A stretch of 64,000 bases of DNA, taken from NCBI GenBank assembly GCA_007118495.1, contig SKRM01000004.1, positions 62,001-126,000 of the forward strand, written 5' to 3'. The DNA comes from Bacteroidales bacterium (lineage in GTDB: Bacteria > Bacteroidota > Bacteroidia > Bacteroidales > UBA7960). Below, one piece after another: positions 35,140-44,900 of the stretch. Under the pieces are notes generated by a model. It did no database searches. It was not told where the DNA came from and worked only from the letters and a program-made list of their open reading frames with translations. Both the position numbers and the translations under genes were made by a program. Within the stretch, counting starts at the first letter, position 1, and every line of letters starts with the position of its first letter.

Positions 35140-35271
35140 CACATCTGCTTTGAAAACCAATAGCCATCAAACTTTTAAAACTCAGAAAAAAAGTGTAATT
35201 TTCCCCGTTTTTTTCAAATTTCATTTACCGGGAAAAAATGATTTCTCTGGTACAAAACCAAAACAACTCAA

Positions 35272-36348
35272 ATGACATATCTGAATACAGTAATCACCGG
35301 AAGCGGTAGCTATATCCCGACTGAGATAATTCATAACAGTGAATTTACAAAACAGACCTTTTTCGATAAAGACAGGGTGGCCATCAGTGCACCAGGAGAA
35401 GAAGTTGTTAGTAAATTCCGCGACATCACGGGGATTGCTGAACGAAGGTGGGTAAGTAAAGACCAGACCAATTCACAAATTGCCGCCCTGGCTGCAGAAA
35501 AAGCCCTTGAAGCTTCAGGAGCAGACCGCGAATCAATTGACCAGATCATTGTGGCCCATAATTTCGGCGATGTTGTCAAAGGTACCATCCAGACGGATAT
35601 GCTGCCATCCATTGCCTCCCGTGTAAAAAGCCTCCTGAATATTCAAAACCCCGAATGCACCCCCTATGACCTGATATTTGGCTGCCCCGGATGGTTGCAG
35701 GGAGTGATCCAGGCCGATTCTTTCATACGCTCAGGAATGGCCAAACGCTGTCTGGTGATAGGAGCAGAAACCCTGTCGCGGGTCGTAGACATATATGACA
35801 GAGATACCATGATCTTTTCAGACGGAGCAGGGGCTACCATTATTGAGGGCATCGAAGAAGATGAAAAAAGAGGCATCCTCTCTACGGCAGCCATAAGCCA
35901 TACAATTGAAGAAGCTTACTATCTTTACCTGGGCCGATCAAATCATCCTGAAAGTGATCCACAAATCCGCTACATTAAAATGGATGGCAGAAAAATTTAT
36001 GAATATGCCATTTCACAGGTACCCCCTGCCATGAAAATAGCCCTTGAAAAATCGGGAAAAGATGTGGGTGATATTAAGAAGATTCTGCTTCACCAGGCCA
36101 ACGAAAAGATGGATGAGGCCATTGTTAAACGCTTCTACAGAATCTACGGCATCAGGCCCGACATGGAGCAGGTTATGCCCATGAATATACACGAGTTGGG
36201 AAACAGCTCAGTTGCTACCATCCCAACCCTTTATGATATGATTATACGCAAGCAGTTGCCCGGCCACAGCATATCTTCGGGAGATCTGTTGCTCTTTGCA
36301 TCAGTGGGTGCCGGTATGAATATAAATGCAATAATCTATAAACAATAA
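35272..36348 (+). CDS. 3-oxoacyl-ACP synthase III (KAS III) family enzyme
   Basis: This is a thiolase-fold condensing enzyme of 358 residues. The catalytic triad of KAS III is present: Cys138 in FGCPGWL, His274 in LLHQANEK, and Asn311 in LGNSSVAT. It would join an acyl-CoA to malonyl-ACP to start fatty acid chains. It is longer than FabH of E. coli (317) with an N-terminal and mid insertion (about 30-45 and 195-240), and it is away from fabD/fabF/acpP, so it may be a specialised paralogue with another acyl primer. The tricorn-like protease gene follows 13 bases later. Confidence 0.85.
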   Translation: MTYLNTVITGSGSYIPTEIIHNSEFTKQTFFDKDRVAISAPGEEVVSKFRDITGIAERRWVSKDQTNSQIAALAAEKALEASGADRESIDQIIVAHNFGDVVKGTIQTDMLPSIASRVKSLLNIQNPECTPYDLIFGCPGWLQGVIQADSFIRSGMAKRCLVIGAETLSRVVDIYDRDTMIFSDGAGATIIEGIEEDEKRGILSTAAISHTIEEAYYLYLGRSNHPESDPQIRYIKMDGRKIYEYAISQVPPAMKIALEKSGKDVGDIKKILLHQANEKMDEAIVKRFYRIYGIRPDMEQVMPMNIHELGNSSVATIPTLYDMIIRKQLPGHSISSGDLLLFASVGAGMNINAIIYKQ

Positions 36349-36361
36349 AAAACATTTTAGT

Positions 36362-39300
36362 ATGCGACACATCGTACTATCCATGATTGTGCTGGCAGGC
36401 ATGGCCCTGTCTGCCACCAACCTTTATTCAGCTGAAGATGTCCGGTTAATGCGTTATCCCGACATTAATGGTGAACAGATTGTATTTGTTTACGCCGGCA
36501 ATATCTGGACTGTTCATGCCGATGGAGGACAAGCCCGTCAACTGACCTCGCACAAAGGCCTGGAGTTATTCCCAAAAATATCTCCTGACGGAAAGTGGAT
36601 TGCTTTTTCAGCTGAATACAGCGGAAGCCGGCAGGTATACGTTATGCCAGCCGAAGGGGGAACCCCAAAACAATTAACATTTTACAATGATGTAGGTCCC
36701 ATGCCCCCACGCGGCGGATTTGACAATGTGGTGCTGGGATGGACACCTGACAGCAAAAAAGTACTTTTCAGGGCAAACCGTACACCATATGGTGAAAGAA
36801 TGGGAAAATACTATACAGTAAGTATTGATGGCGGACTTGAAGAGCCCCTTCCCATACCCCATGGCGGATTCGGGGTATTGTCGCCCGACGGTAATAAAAT
36901 GGCGTTTGCATACATTGACCGCGAATTTCGCACCTGGAAAAGGTATAAAGGCGGCAGGGCTTCAAATATCTGGATATATGACCTGGTTGAAAATACCTCA
37001 GAAGAAATTACCGACTTTAAGGGAACAGACCATATTCCGGTTTGGTATGGTGATAAAGTATATTTTGCCTCTGACAGAGATCTTTGGTTGAATATTCATA
37101 GCTATGATGTGCACACAGGCACTGTTAACCAGCTGACCTTTCATGATGATTTTGATGTCATGTGGCCAAGCGGCTCAAATGGACAACTGGTGTATGAGAG
37201 CGGAGGATATCTCTACAAACTTGATCTGTATACTGAGCGTTATGAAAGGATTAAGGTAAGTATCAACTATGATTTTGCCAATACCCTGCCCTACCATAAA
37301 AACGTCAAGGACAATATCCACAGCGCAGCCATCTCACCAAGCGGTAACCGGGTATTGTTTGATGCCAGGGGCGATATTTTCTCAGTACCTGCGGGTGAAG
37401 GCACCATCCATAACCTTACACGCACCCAGGGTGTCAGGGCTGTATATCCCCAATGGTCACCTGATGGAAAGTGGATTGCCTACTATGATGACAGTACAGG
37501 CGAATACGAGGTTTATCTGCTTGACTCCGCCGGCAATTCAGGCCCAAGGCAGGTCACTTTCAACAGCCAGGGCTGGAAGTACCAACCCCAGTGGTCACCT
37601 GACAGCCGGTACCTTGTGTTCTTTGACCGCAGCATGAAACTTTGGCTGCTCCAGGTGGAGTCAGGAGAGCTTGTAGAAGTTGACAGACCTACAGCCGAAG
37701 AGATCAGACAATATAACTTTTCACCCGACTCACGCTGGATTACCTATGCCAAAAGCAGTCGCAATGGTCAGGGTGCCATATGGGTATATAACATCGAAAA
37801 CCGCGAGGCTTTCCAGCTTACCGATGATACTTTCAGCGATTCCGGGCCAGTATTCTCAAAAGATGGGCACTACCTGTTTTTTACTTCAAACCGGGATTTC
37901 AATCTGAGTTTCTCTGACTTTGAATTCAATTATCTGTATAACAGGGCACAACGAATTTTCGCCTTGCACCTGACAAACAATAGCCCACGCCTGTTCGAGC
38001 CAAAAGAGACAGAAGAGACAACAGGTAACAACAACAGTCAGTCTGCAGATCAGAGTGAAGTAAGAGTAGAAATCCAGCGCGAGGGCATCAATCAGCGGAT
38101 TGTAGCATTTCCGATGTCTGCCGGAAGCTACTGGGGCCTGCAGGCTGTTAAGGATGGTCTTGTATATTTCGACAACAGCGGTATGAAACGGTATAATGTC
38201 AGGGAGCAATCTGATCAATTAATTATGGAAGGGGTCAGAATGGGCATTGTTACAGCCGATGAGAGTAAATTTCTGTTTCAGCACAGAGGCGATTATGGTG
38301 TGGCCAACCTGACCCCCGGTCGCAACCCCAACGAGGGCAAACTGAACCTTAACAACATGACCATGCGTATTGAGCCACGCAAAGAATGGGATCAGATCTT
38401 TACAGATGGCTGGAGAATTTACCGCGACTTTTTCTATGTAGAAAACCTTCATGCCGTTGACTGGGATGAATTCTATGAAAGATATTCAGCACTGCTGCCC
38501 TACCTTAATCACCGTTTTGATCTCGATTATATTTTTGGAGAAATGATCGCCGAAACCAATACCGGGCATGCCTACGTTGATTATGGCGATTTTGAACGAG
38601 CAGACAGGATGCAGACCGGATTACTCGGTGCTGAACTTACTGCCGACCGCCAAAATGGGAGGTATGTCATCAGCAAGATATATCAGGGTGAGAACTGGGA
38701 CAACGCACGCCGTTCACCACTGACCATGCAGGGTATCGATATTCGCGAAGGAGAGTTTCTGCTGTCAATCGACGGACACGATGTTACCATCAGCGACAAC
38801 CCTTACCGTTTTCTTGAGAACAGGGTCAATATTTCAACCCAAATCGTAGTCAACGACCGTCCCTCATACCAGGGAGCGAGAACATACACCATCAGGCCCA
38901 TAGCCAGCGAAACAGAACTCAAACATCTTGACTGGGTTAATACCAGAAGGGCCATGGTTGAAGAATTATCAGGCGGCAGGATTGGATATATATACGTACC
39001 AAATACTTCAACTGACGGAAACCGTGAGCTGTTCAGGGGAATGTATGCATACCACCATAAAGATGCCCTGATCATTGATGAAAGATTTAATGGAGGTGGT
39101 TTTATCCCTGACAGAATGGTTGAGCTGCTCAGCAGAGAAACCCATGCCAAATGGTACCGTGCAGGGCTTGAATACCCTATGCGCACACCGGGAGTAGCCC
39201 ACGACGGTCCCAAAGCCATGCTCATTAACCAGTTCAGTTCATCCGGAGGAGACGCATTTCCCTATTTTTTCCGTCAGAAAAATCTGGGAACCATCATTGG

Positions 39301-39604
39301 TACGCGCACCTGGGGTGGGCTAGTGGGCATGACAGGTAATGCCAGACTGAAAGACGGAGGATATATAGGTGTTCCAAGATTTGGCATCTACAATGAAGAA
39401 GGTGAGTGGATTATTGAAGGTATAGGTGTATACCCTGATATTGAGGTTGTCGATGAACCCCATAAGCTGGCAAGGGGCGAAGATCCTTCGCTGGAAAAAG
39501 CCGTAGAAATCCTGTTAAGGGAGTTGGAAGCCAACCCTCCGCGCAGGTGGCCTGTTCCGGCACCTCCCGACAGGTCGGGCTGGATAGAAATTGAAATCAA
39601 ATAA
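36362..39604 (+). CDS. Tricorn-like S41 family peptidase
   Basis: This is an exported protease of 1080 residues. A signal peptide (about 1-24, ending YSAED) is followed by a seven-bladed TolB/PD40-type propeller (about 30-330) and a second propeller (about 330-640). Then come a tricorn C1 core region, a PDZ-like domain (about 765-850) and the S41 catalytic domain. Catalytic elements are His736 in NTGHAYV and the Ser cluster 959-961 in QFSSSGGD. Archaeal tricorn cuts oligopeptides; bacterial homologues are exported and probably degrade peptides in the periplasm. The acidic insert around 550-575 (KETEETTGNNNSQSAD) is a linker. It is probably co-transcribed with the KAS III gene. Confidence 0.88.
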   Translation: MRHIVLSMIVLAGMALSATNLYSAEDVRLMRYPDINGEQIVFVYAGNIWTVHADGGQARQLTSHKGLELFPKISPDGKWIAFSAEYSGSRQVYVMPAEGGTPKQLTFYNDVGPMPPRGGFDNVVLGWTPDSKKVLFRANRTPYGERMGKYYTVSIDGGLEEPLPIPHGGFGVLSPDGNKMAFAYIDREFRTWKRYKGGRASNIWIYDLVENTSEEITDFKGTDHIPVWYGDKVYFASDRDLWLNIHSYDVHTGTVNQLTFHDDFDVMWPSGSNGQLVYESGGYLYKLDLYTERYERIKVSINYDFANTLPYHKNVKDNIHSAAISPSGNRVLFDARGDIFSVPAGEGTIHNLTRTQGVRAVYPQWSPDGKWIAYYDDSTGEYEVYLLDSAGNSGPRQVTFNSQGWKYQPQWSPDSRYLVFFDRSMKLWLLQVESGELVEVDRPTAEEIRQYNFSPDSRWITYAKSSRNGQGAIWVYNIENREAFQLTDDTFSDSGPVFSKDGHYLFFTSNRDFNLSFSDFEFNYLYNRAQRIFALHLTNNSPRLFEPKETEETTGNNNSQSADQSEVRVEIQREGINQRIVAFPMSAGSYWGLQAVKDGLVYFDNSGMKRYNVREQSDQLIMEGVRMGIVTADESKFLFQHRGDYGVANLTPGRNPNEGKLNLNNMTMRIEPRKEWDQIFTDGWRIYRDFFYVENLHAVDWDEFYERYSALLPYLNHRFDLDYIFGEMIAETNTGHAYVDYGDFERADRMQTGLLGAELTADRQNGRYVISKIYQGENWDNARRSPLTMQGIDIREGEFLLSIDGHDVTISDNPYRFLENRVNISTQIVVNDRPSYQGARTYTIRPIASETELKHLDWVNTRRAMVEELSGGRIGYIYVPNTSTDGNRELFRGMYAYHHKDALIIDERFNGGGFIPDRMVELLSRETHAKWYRAGLEYPMRTPGVAHDGPKAMLINQFSSSGGDAFPYFFRQKNLGTIIGTRTWGGLVGMTGNARLKDGGYIGVPRFGIYNEEGEWIIEGIGVYPDIEVVDEPHKLARGEDPSLEKAVEILLRELEANPPRRWPVPAPPDRSGWIEIEIK

Positions 39605-41935
39605 TTAAAAAGGATAGCCAATCCCCAGGTTAAAAACCAGGTGATCCCGCCTCCATTGGCGGTCTGCAAGCCGGACAGGGTCAAAGTAACCCCTGCCGGT
39701 GGTGGCGGGATTTGCCAGGGGAACAGCAAAATCAAACCTAAGCAAAAAGAATCCGGCATCAATGCGCAAGCCCAGTCCTGCTCCCAGTGCAATCTGGCTG
39801 ACAAATGTATCTGTGTTGAATTCTCCCCCGGGAACATTTTCATCTTGCTGATGCCGCCATATATTTCCGGCATCAACAAACACAGCCCCTTTGAATACTG
39901 AAGTTATATCAAAGCGGTACTCCAGGTTTGCCTCTAGCTTCAGATCACCTGTCTGATATACCTGAAAGGTACCCCTTTCTTCGTCATCTACATGATAACT
40001 GCCCGGGCCAAGTGTTCTTGGATGAAAAGCCCTGATGCTGTTTGATCCTCCGATAACGAATTGCTTAACATAAGGTAATTGCTCTGAATTCCCCAGGGGA
40101 AATCCGGCGCCGGCATATATTCTTGAGACCAGCCTGTGTCCCTCTCCCAGATCAGCATAATACCTCACATCAGCATCAGCCTTGACATACTGGGCAAATG
40201 CCTGACCGAATATCCTGTACGTGCCGTCCTCTTCATCTGCTTTTCCAGGGCCATGGTGCAGAAACAAATAAGCCAGGTTTCCTGAAAGGTCTAAAGAGGT
40301 GTGTATATACCAGGCATTTTTTTCGCTGGTTTTGAGTGCAGAATTGTACATCCAGCTGTATTGCCCACCCAATACAAATTGTTCAAACAAGCCCTTTCTG
40401 AGCAGTGTACCTCCAACAAGAATCCCGTCTAATGCCTCATCCACATCACCCAACAGATAAATATTCAGAACAAGTGGTGAAATTCTGAACCTGTTGGCTA
40501 CATCGCTGTTCCAACTGTAGTCAATTTGCGTCTGCAAGGTATTCAGGCTAAAAGCATCTGTTCTGTTCAGCAGTTGCCAACCCAGTGACATGGCTGTTCT
40601 TGGAGAAAGCACAGGACGTTCTGACATCAGGTTGAAAGGCAACATAAAACGGGGGAAAGCCAGGGTAGCATCCATACCCAACTCTGTTGAAGATGCTGAA
40701 CGCTGCCTACCTATCAGGGTTTCATAAGCGCCACCAAAACTAAGTTTTAATGACTCGGCACCCTTCCACACATTATGGTTTGTAAGAACAGCATGCAAAC
40801 CCGGACCTGCAAAATGATTTGACTTGGTTACCCCTTTAAGTTCAATGGTGATTGACCTTCGTCTGACAGGTGTTAGTAATATATTCACGTCAAGATATGA
40901 TGCATCCTCCTGGTCTCTGTGTTGAAAACGCAGACTGACAAACTGAAAAGTTTCCAGACCCATCAGATGATTGAGGGTTCTGTCATGGTCTCTGACATCA
41001 TAATATGAATCCTTTTTAAGAGATACAGTTCTGGCAATCACTTCAGGATTAAACTGCTCAAGGGCGTCTGTAAAATAAACCCCGTCTTTTACCCTCAGGG
41101 TATCGGTATGTTCGGCCAGCATGGCTCCGGAAGTCATGTAGTCGGCATGTATATACACATGACCAATCCGGTATGCTCTTCGGGCAACGGCGGGTGTTTC
41201 TGTCTTGATGCCCATCTGGATATTTACCCGACGATTGGTTTCATTGGTGTCTGCCCTGAACAATATATGATCCGGATGAAAATAAAAAAAACCTTCTTGC
41301 TTTAACGCCCTGTCAATGCGGTGCCTCTCTGACCTGAGCACATCAAGACTGTATGGTTCATCTTCTATGATCAACGTTTCGTCCATATGATTTCGAATGG
41401 CAGTCTCCAGGGTGCCATCACCTGCAGGCGGAGCCCAACTCCCGAATACATAAGGTGAACTGATACTGATATGGTAATCAACAGAGGCAGTATTTTCGCT
41501 GAAATCCTTTTCATACATCACACTGGCATCAAAATAGCCCATATTATACAACCGGTTCTGAATGAGCCTCACATTCCTGCCTGCGTCAATGTCGTCCATT
41601 AATACAGGAGCCTCTCCCAGGCGATTCTTCATCCAATGGCGAACGCCCCTGCCTGTTGGTTCACCTGCAGAAAGATACATCCAAAGTCTGGGCCTTAAAA
41701 AAAACAAGCTTCTGTTTGGCTGTGGTCTTACTACACGCGAAACCTCCCTTTCTAAATTTCTTTTATCCTTTATATCCTTTTCCTGATCAATATGAATATC
41801 GCTACCTGTAAACAGCACCTGTCCATCTTCAAGCTTTCTCAAACCAGTACAACTTCCAAACAGCACAACTGTAAGCAATGTCAGCGTCCAGACCTTGTAA
41901 AAGCCCTGAGAATATATTTTTATATGTCTATTCAT
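39605..41935 (-). CDS. tamL: TamL outer membrane lipoprotein (Omp85, TamB partner)
   Basis: This is a lipidated TamA-type Omp85 protein of 776 residues. The signal ends in LFGSC (Cys about residue 29), then POTRA-like domains (about 35-330) and a C-terminal barrel with GGSNSIRAFHPRTLGPGSY and the terminal aromatic GIGYPF. Its ATG overlaps the tamB stop by four bases (ATGA), which fits a TamB-TamL complex spanning the envelope and moving phospholipids or assisting barrel assembly. The paralogue at 1342-3687 shares lipobox, IRAW/F motif and length. The gene ends one base from the convergent tricorn-like gene. Confidence 0.88.
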   Translation of the reverse strand: MNRHIKIYSQGFYKVWTLTLLTVVLFGSCTGLRKLEDGQVLFTGSDIHIDQEKDIKDKRNLEREVSRVVRPQPNRSLFFLRPRLWMYLSAGEPTGRGVRHWMKNRLGEAPVLMDDIDAGRNVRLIQNRLYNMGYFDASVMYEKDFSENTASVDYHISISSPYVFGSWAPPAGDGTLETAIRNHMDETLIIEDEPYSLDVLRSERHRIDRALKQEGFFYFHPDHILFRADTNETNRRVNIQMGIKTETPAVARRAYRIGHVYIHADYMTSGAMLAEHTDTLRVKDGVYFTDALEQFNPEVIARTVSLKKDSYYDVRDHDRTLNHLMGLETFQFVSLRFQHRDQEDASYLDVNILLTPVRRRSITIELKGVTKSNHFAGPGLHAVLTNHNVWKGAESLKLSFGGAYETLIGRQRSASSTELGMDATLAFPRFMLPFNLMSERPVLSPRTAMSLGWQLLNRTDAFSLNTLQTQIDYSWNSDVANRFRISPLVLNIYLLGDVDEALDGILVGGTLLRKGLFEQFVLGGQYSWMYNSALKTSEKNAWYIHTSLDLSGNLAYLFLHHGPGKADEEDGTYRIFGQAFAQYVKADADVRYYADLGEGHRLVSRIYAGAGFPLGNSEQLPYVKQFVIGGSNSIRAFHPRTLGPGSYHVDDEERGTFQVYQTGDLKLEANLEYRFDITSVFKGAVFVDAGNIWRHQQDENVPGGEFNTDTFVSQIALGAGLGLRIDAGFFLLRFDFAVPLANPATTGRGYFDPVRLADRQWRRDHLVFNLGIGYPF

Positions 41936-44900
41936 TCCTGATCATTTTCTTCTTTTCGGCCAATGAGTTCTCTGAAATGATTGAATGTTTGCCTGAATAC
42001 GAGAGATAGACCAGTTTCAATCAATTCACTGTCAAAAACATCCTGGTATTTCCTTTCTCTGAATCCCTTCAGGATATATCGCCCGTCGGGTGAGAGCAGG
42101 TACTCTACCGAGAAATCACCTGCTATGTCTGCAGGATTAAGCTGTCGACGAGTTTCATCCTCCAGTTCCAACTGTCCACCGGCAGTAATCCTTAAACGCT
42201 GATTAAAAAAGTCACGTGACACCTCAAGTTGCAGTTCAGTTCTGCCTACCACCTGACCTTCTTGCACCTCCTCATATGATTCGATGTCAAAATTCAGATC
42301 GATACCTCGCACAAAACGGTCTGATAGCCTGTTTAACTGCTGTGTTAGGATCCGGCTGCCGCTTGTGCGTGCAGTAGAAGCAAGACCAGGGCCATCACCC
42401 AGCCCTGCCAGTGGATCATCCTGGATGAAGCCACCAATGACCAGCAAGGCGAATACTTGTTTATTCACCTCCGACTCATTTTGGTTAAGCTCATTTAAAC
42501 GGGTTTGCAATCGCCCTTCCATGGCACCCCTGTGTTCAGGTGGCAACTCAATTTCAAAATCTATTTCGGGCTGCATCAGGCCCCCTTTCATATTCAGCAA
42601 CACTGTGAAAGGGTAAAGCTGTCTGAAAGCCTGTTCGGGCTGACCACCAGTAAGTGCATGGGTAACCATGAGTTCTCTGGCTGATGCCCTTACAGTATAA
42701 CTGGCAGTAATATCAACCCTTGCTTCTAATGGGTCACCCGTCCACATGATCTGGCCACCAGGTTGTATCCTGAAGTTCCGCTGAATTACGTCATAAAATG
42801 TCATTTGGTAGGCCCCATCCCCGATCTCATACCTGCCTGCCAGACTGACGCGACCACCGGGATCAATCCCAAAACCCAGTATACCCCCGCCCCTGATCTC
42901 AAGATGATCTCCGGCCACCTCATCCAACAACAGGCGAATTTCGGTTTGCGGGTCAATTTCAAGATTCAGGTTAATGTCCAGATTCTGGAATGAAGCAATC
43001 ATCTCAGGCATGGTATCCATGTCAGCCAAAATATCTGCAAATAAGGGCTCATCCGGGGCCACGAATATTATCACCCCGTCATCACCTACGGCTTCAGGTT
43101 CAGTCTGGGGTAAAACCAAAGAAATAACTGAGCCCTGATTTAATTTCAATCGGCCATCAACTACCGGAGCATTCACCGAACCACGCATGCGCAAATCAGC
43201 ATCAAGGATTAATTTTCCAAAAAAGAGATCATCCGGCCGCCTCGCTTTGTCCATTCCAAGAAAGTTCCTTGCATTGATAGACAGGTTATAGCTGATATCA
43301 TCAAGTCTGTCCAGTCTGACAGACCCATTCAGGGTGGCCAGGTTACCTTCCGGATCTCTCAGTCTGAACCCATCCAAATGGATGTTTTGTCCATCAAACC
43401 GCACCACTTCATCCTCAATTTCATACCTGAGTTGCAGAAAGTCAATAACAAAGGCCATTTCTTCAAATCCAAGCTGACCAATCAGCAGAGGGTGTTCCAT
43501 TGTCCCTCCAATATGCATATTTCCCGACACATAGCCTTCAGGATCATACACATGGGGAGCAATAAAAGTCTCAAGAATGGTAAAGTCAAGTTGGGGTAAG
43601 TTGACCGTTAAATCCAATGCACGTGATCCGCTGGTCTGAAAATATCCCTGAATGTCCAATTGGTTTCCGAAACCACTTATCCCTGTTTCAGTATAAAAAA
43701 CACCAGGCTCAGTGGTATGCAGCTTAAGGCTGAGATCACCTATTGAATGGTCGTTAACCCCTAATCCACTTACAAGCAAATCTACATCAAATGCCATACC
43801 TAAGGGTGTGTCCGACAATTCAACCGAGCCAGTTAACGAACCGGTGGCCAAAGGTTTCCCACCGATCAGCTCAAAACTGCCCAGATCAAGTTGCTGCAAG
43901 TAAATATCAATTATCTGTCCTGGTAAATCATTATTGCGGCTTTGAAGCAATATCGACTGGCTCCCGTGGCTAAGGTGAAGGTTGTCCACTTCAAGGTGTT
44001 CCTTTCCGATAATGACGTAGTTATCAGGCATCATATCCCATGACTTTCGGTTGAAGACAAAAGCAGAACCAAAGTGAAGGGTTACCAGTGAATCTTCGAA
44101 AACAACATCACCTGATATATCCAGCCATGGCTCATTTTCAGCATCTTCAAAAGATATATCGAATGCCAGGTTCTGCTCCCTGAGCTTCCCCCCAACCATC
44201 AGGTTGGATAATGAAAGCTGACCTGAATCCATTAATGGCAGATGCACCAAAACGTCCACCTGATCTGCATCAGAACTGGCTGTAATATGCAGATCGCGGA
44301 TATGATAATCAGCATATTGCAGGTCAGGTACGAGAGTCTCGACATTCAGGATACCCAAGCGTCCGTTGAATGACGCACGAAGTTGAAAAGGTTCAAAGCT
44401 GGTCAAAGATGGTATCAGCAACTCATGGTAATAGGGAGATGGCCTGACATTAACTGACAGGTCAAAGCGGGCATGATCAGGCCCGGTTTCAAAGTCATCA
44501 CTGCCTTCATCAACATAACCAAGAATATGGCTGGTGAGCAGCTCTGGAAGGCTGAGGGGTGAAACATTTCCCTGGTATGCCAGCGTCAGCAATGGAGAGA
44601 TAATATCGGCCATATAACTGCCTTGTTCCATCCGGGTATAGAGAAAAAGGCTATCAAGAGAAAAAATCTCTCTCTCAAGCAGTACATGGGTATTGATTAA
44701 CCCTATATGTCCGACAGGGAAATCAGAATCAGTAAGATCAAGGTGAGCTGTCATACCTGTCTGAACCGCGAGCATCCTATCAGACAATCCAATAGCGTGG
44801 GCATTCAGATGCGCCAGAGACAAGTCAAGATTTAATCCGGTTTTTGAATCGCGAAAATCAAGGCTGGCAGTTGTTGATAAATCAATATGATCATCCTGGT

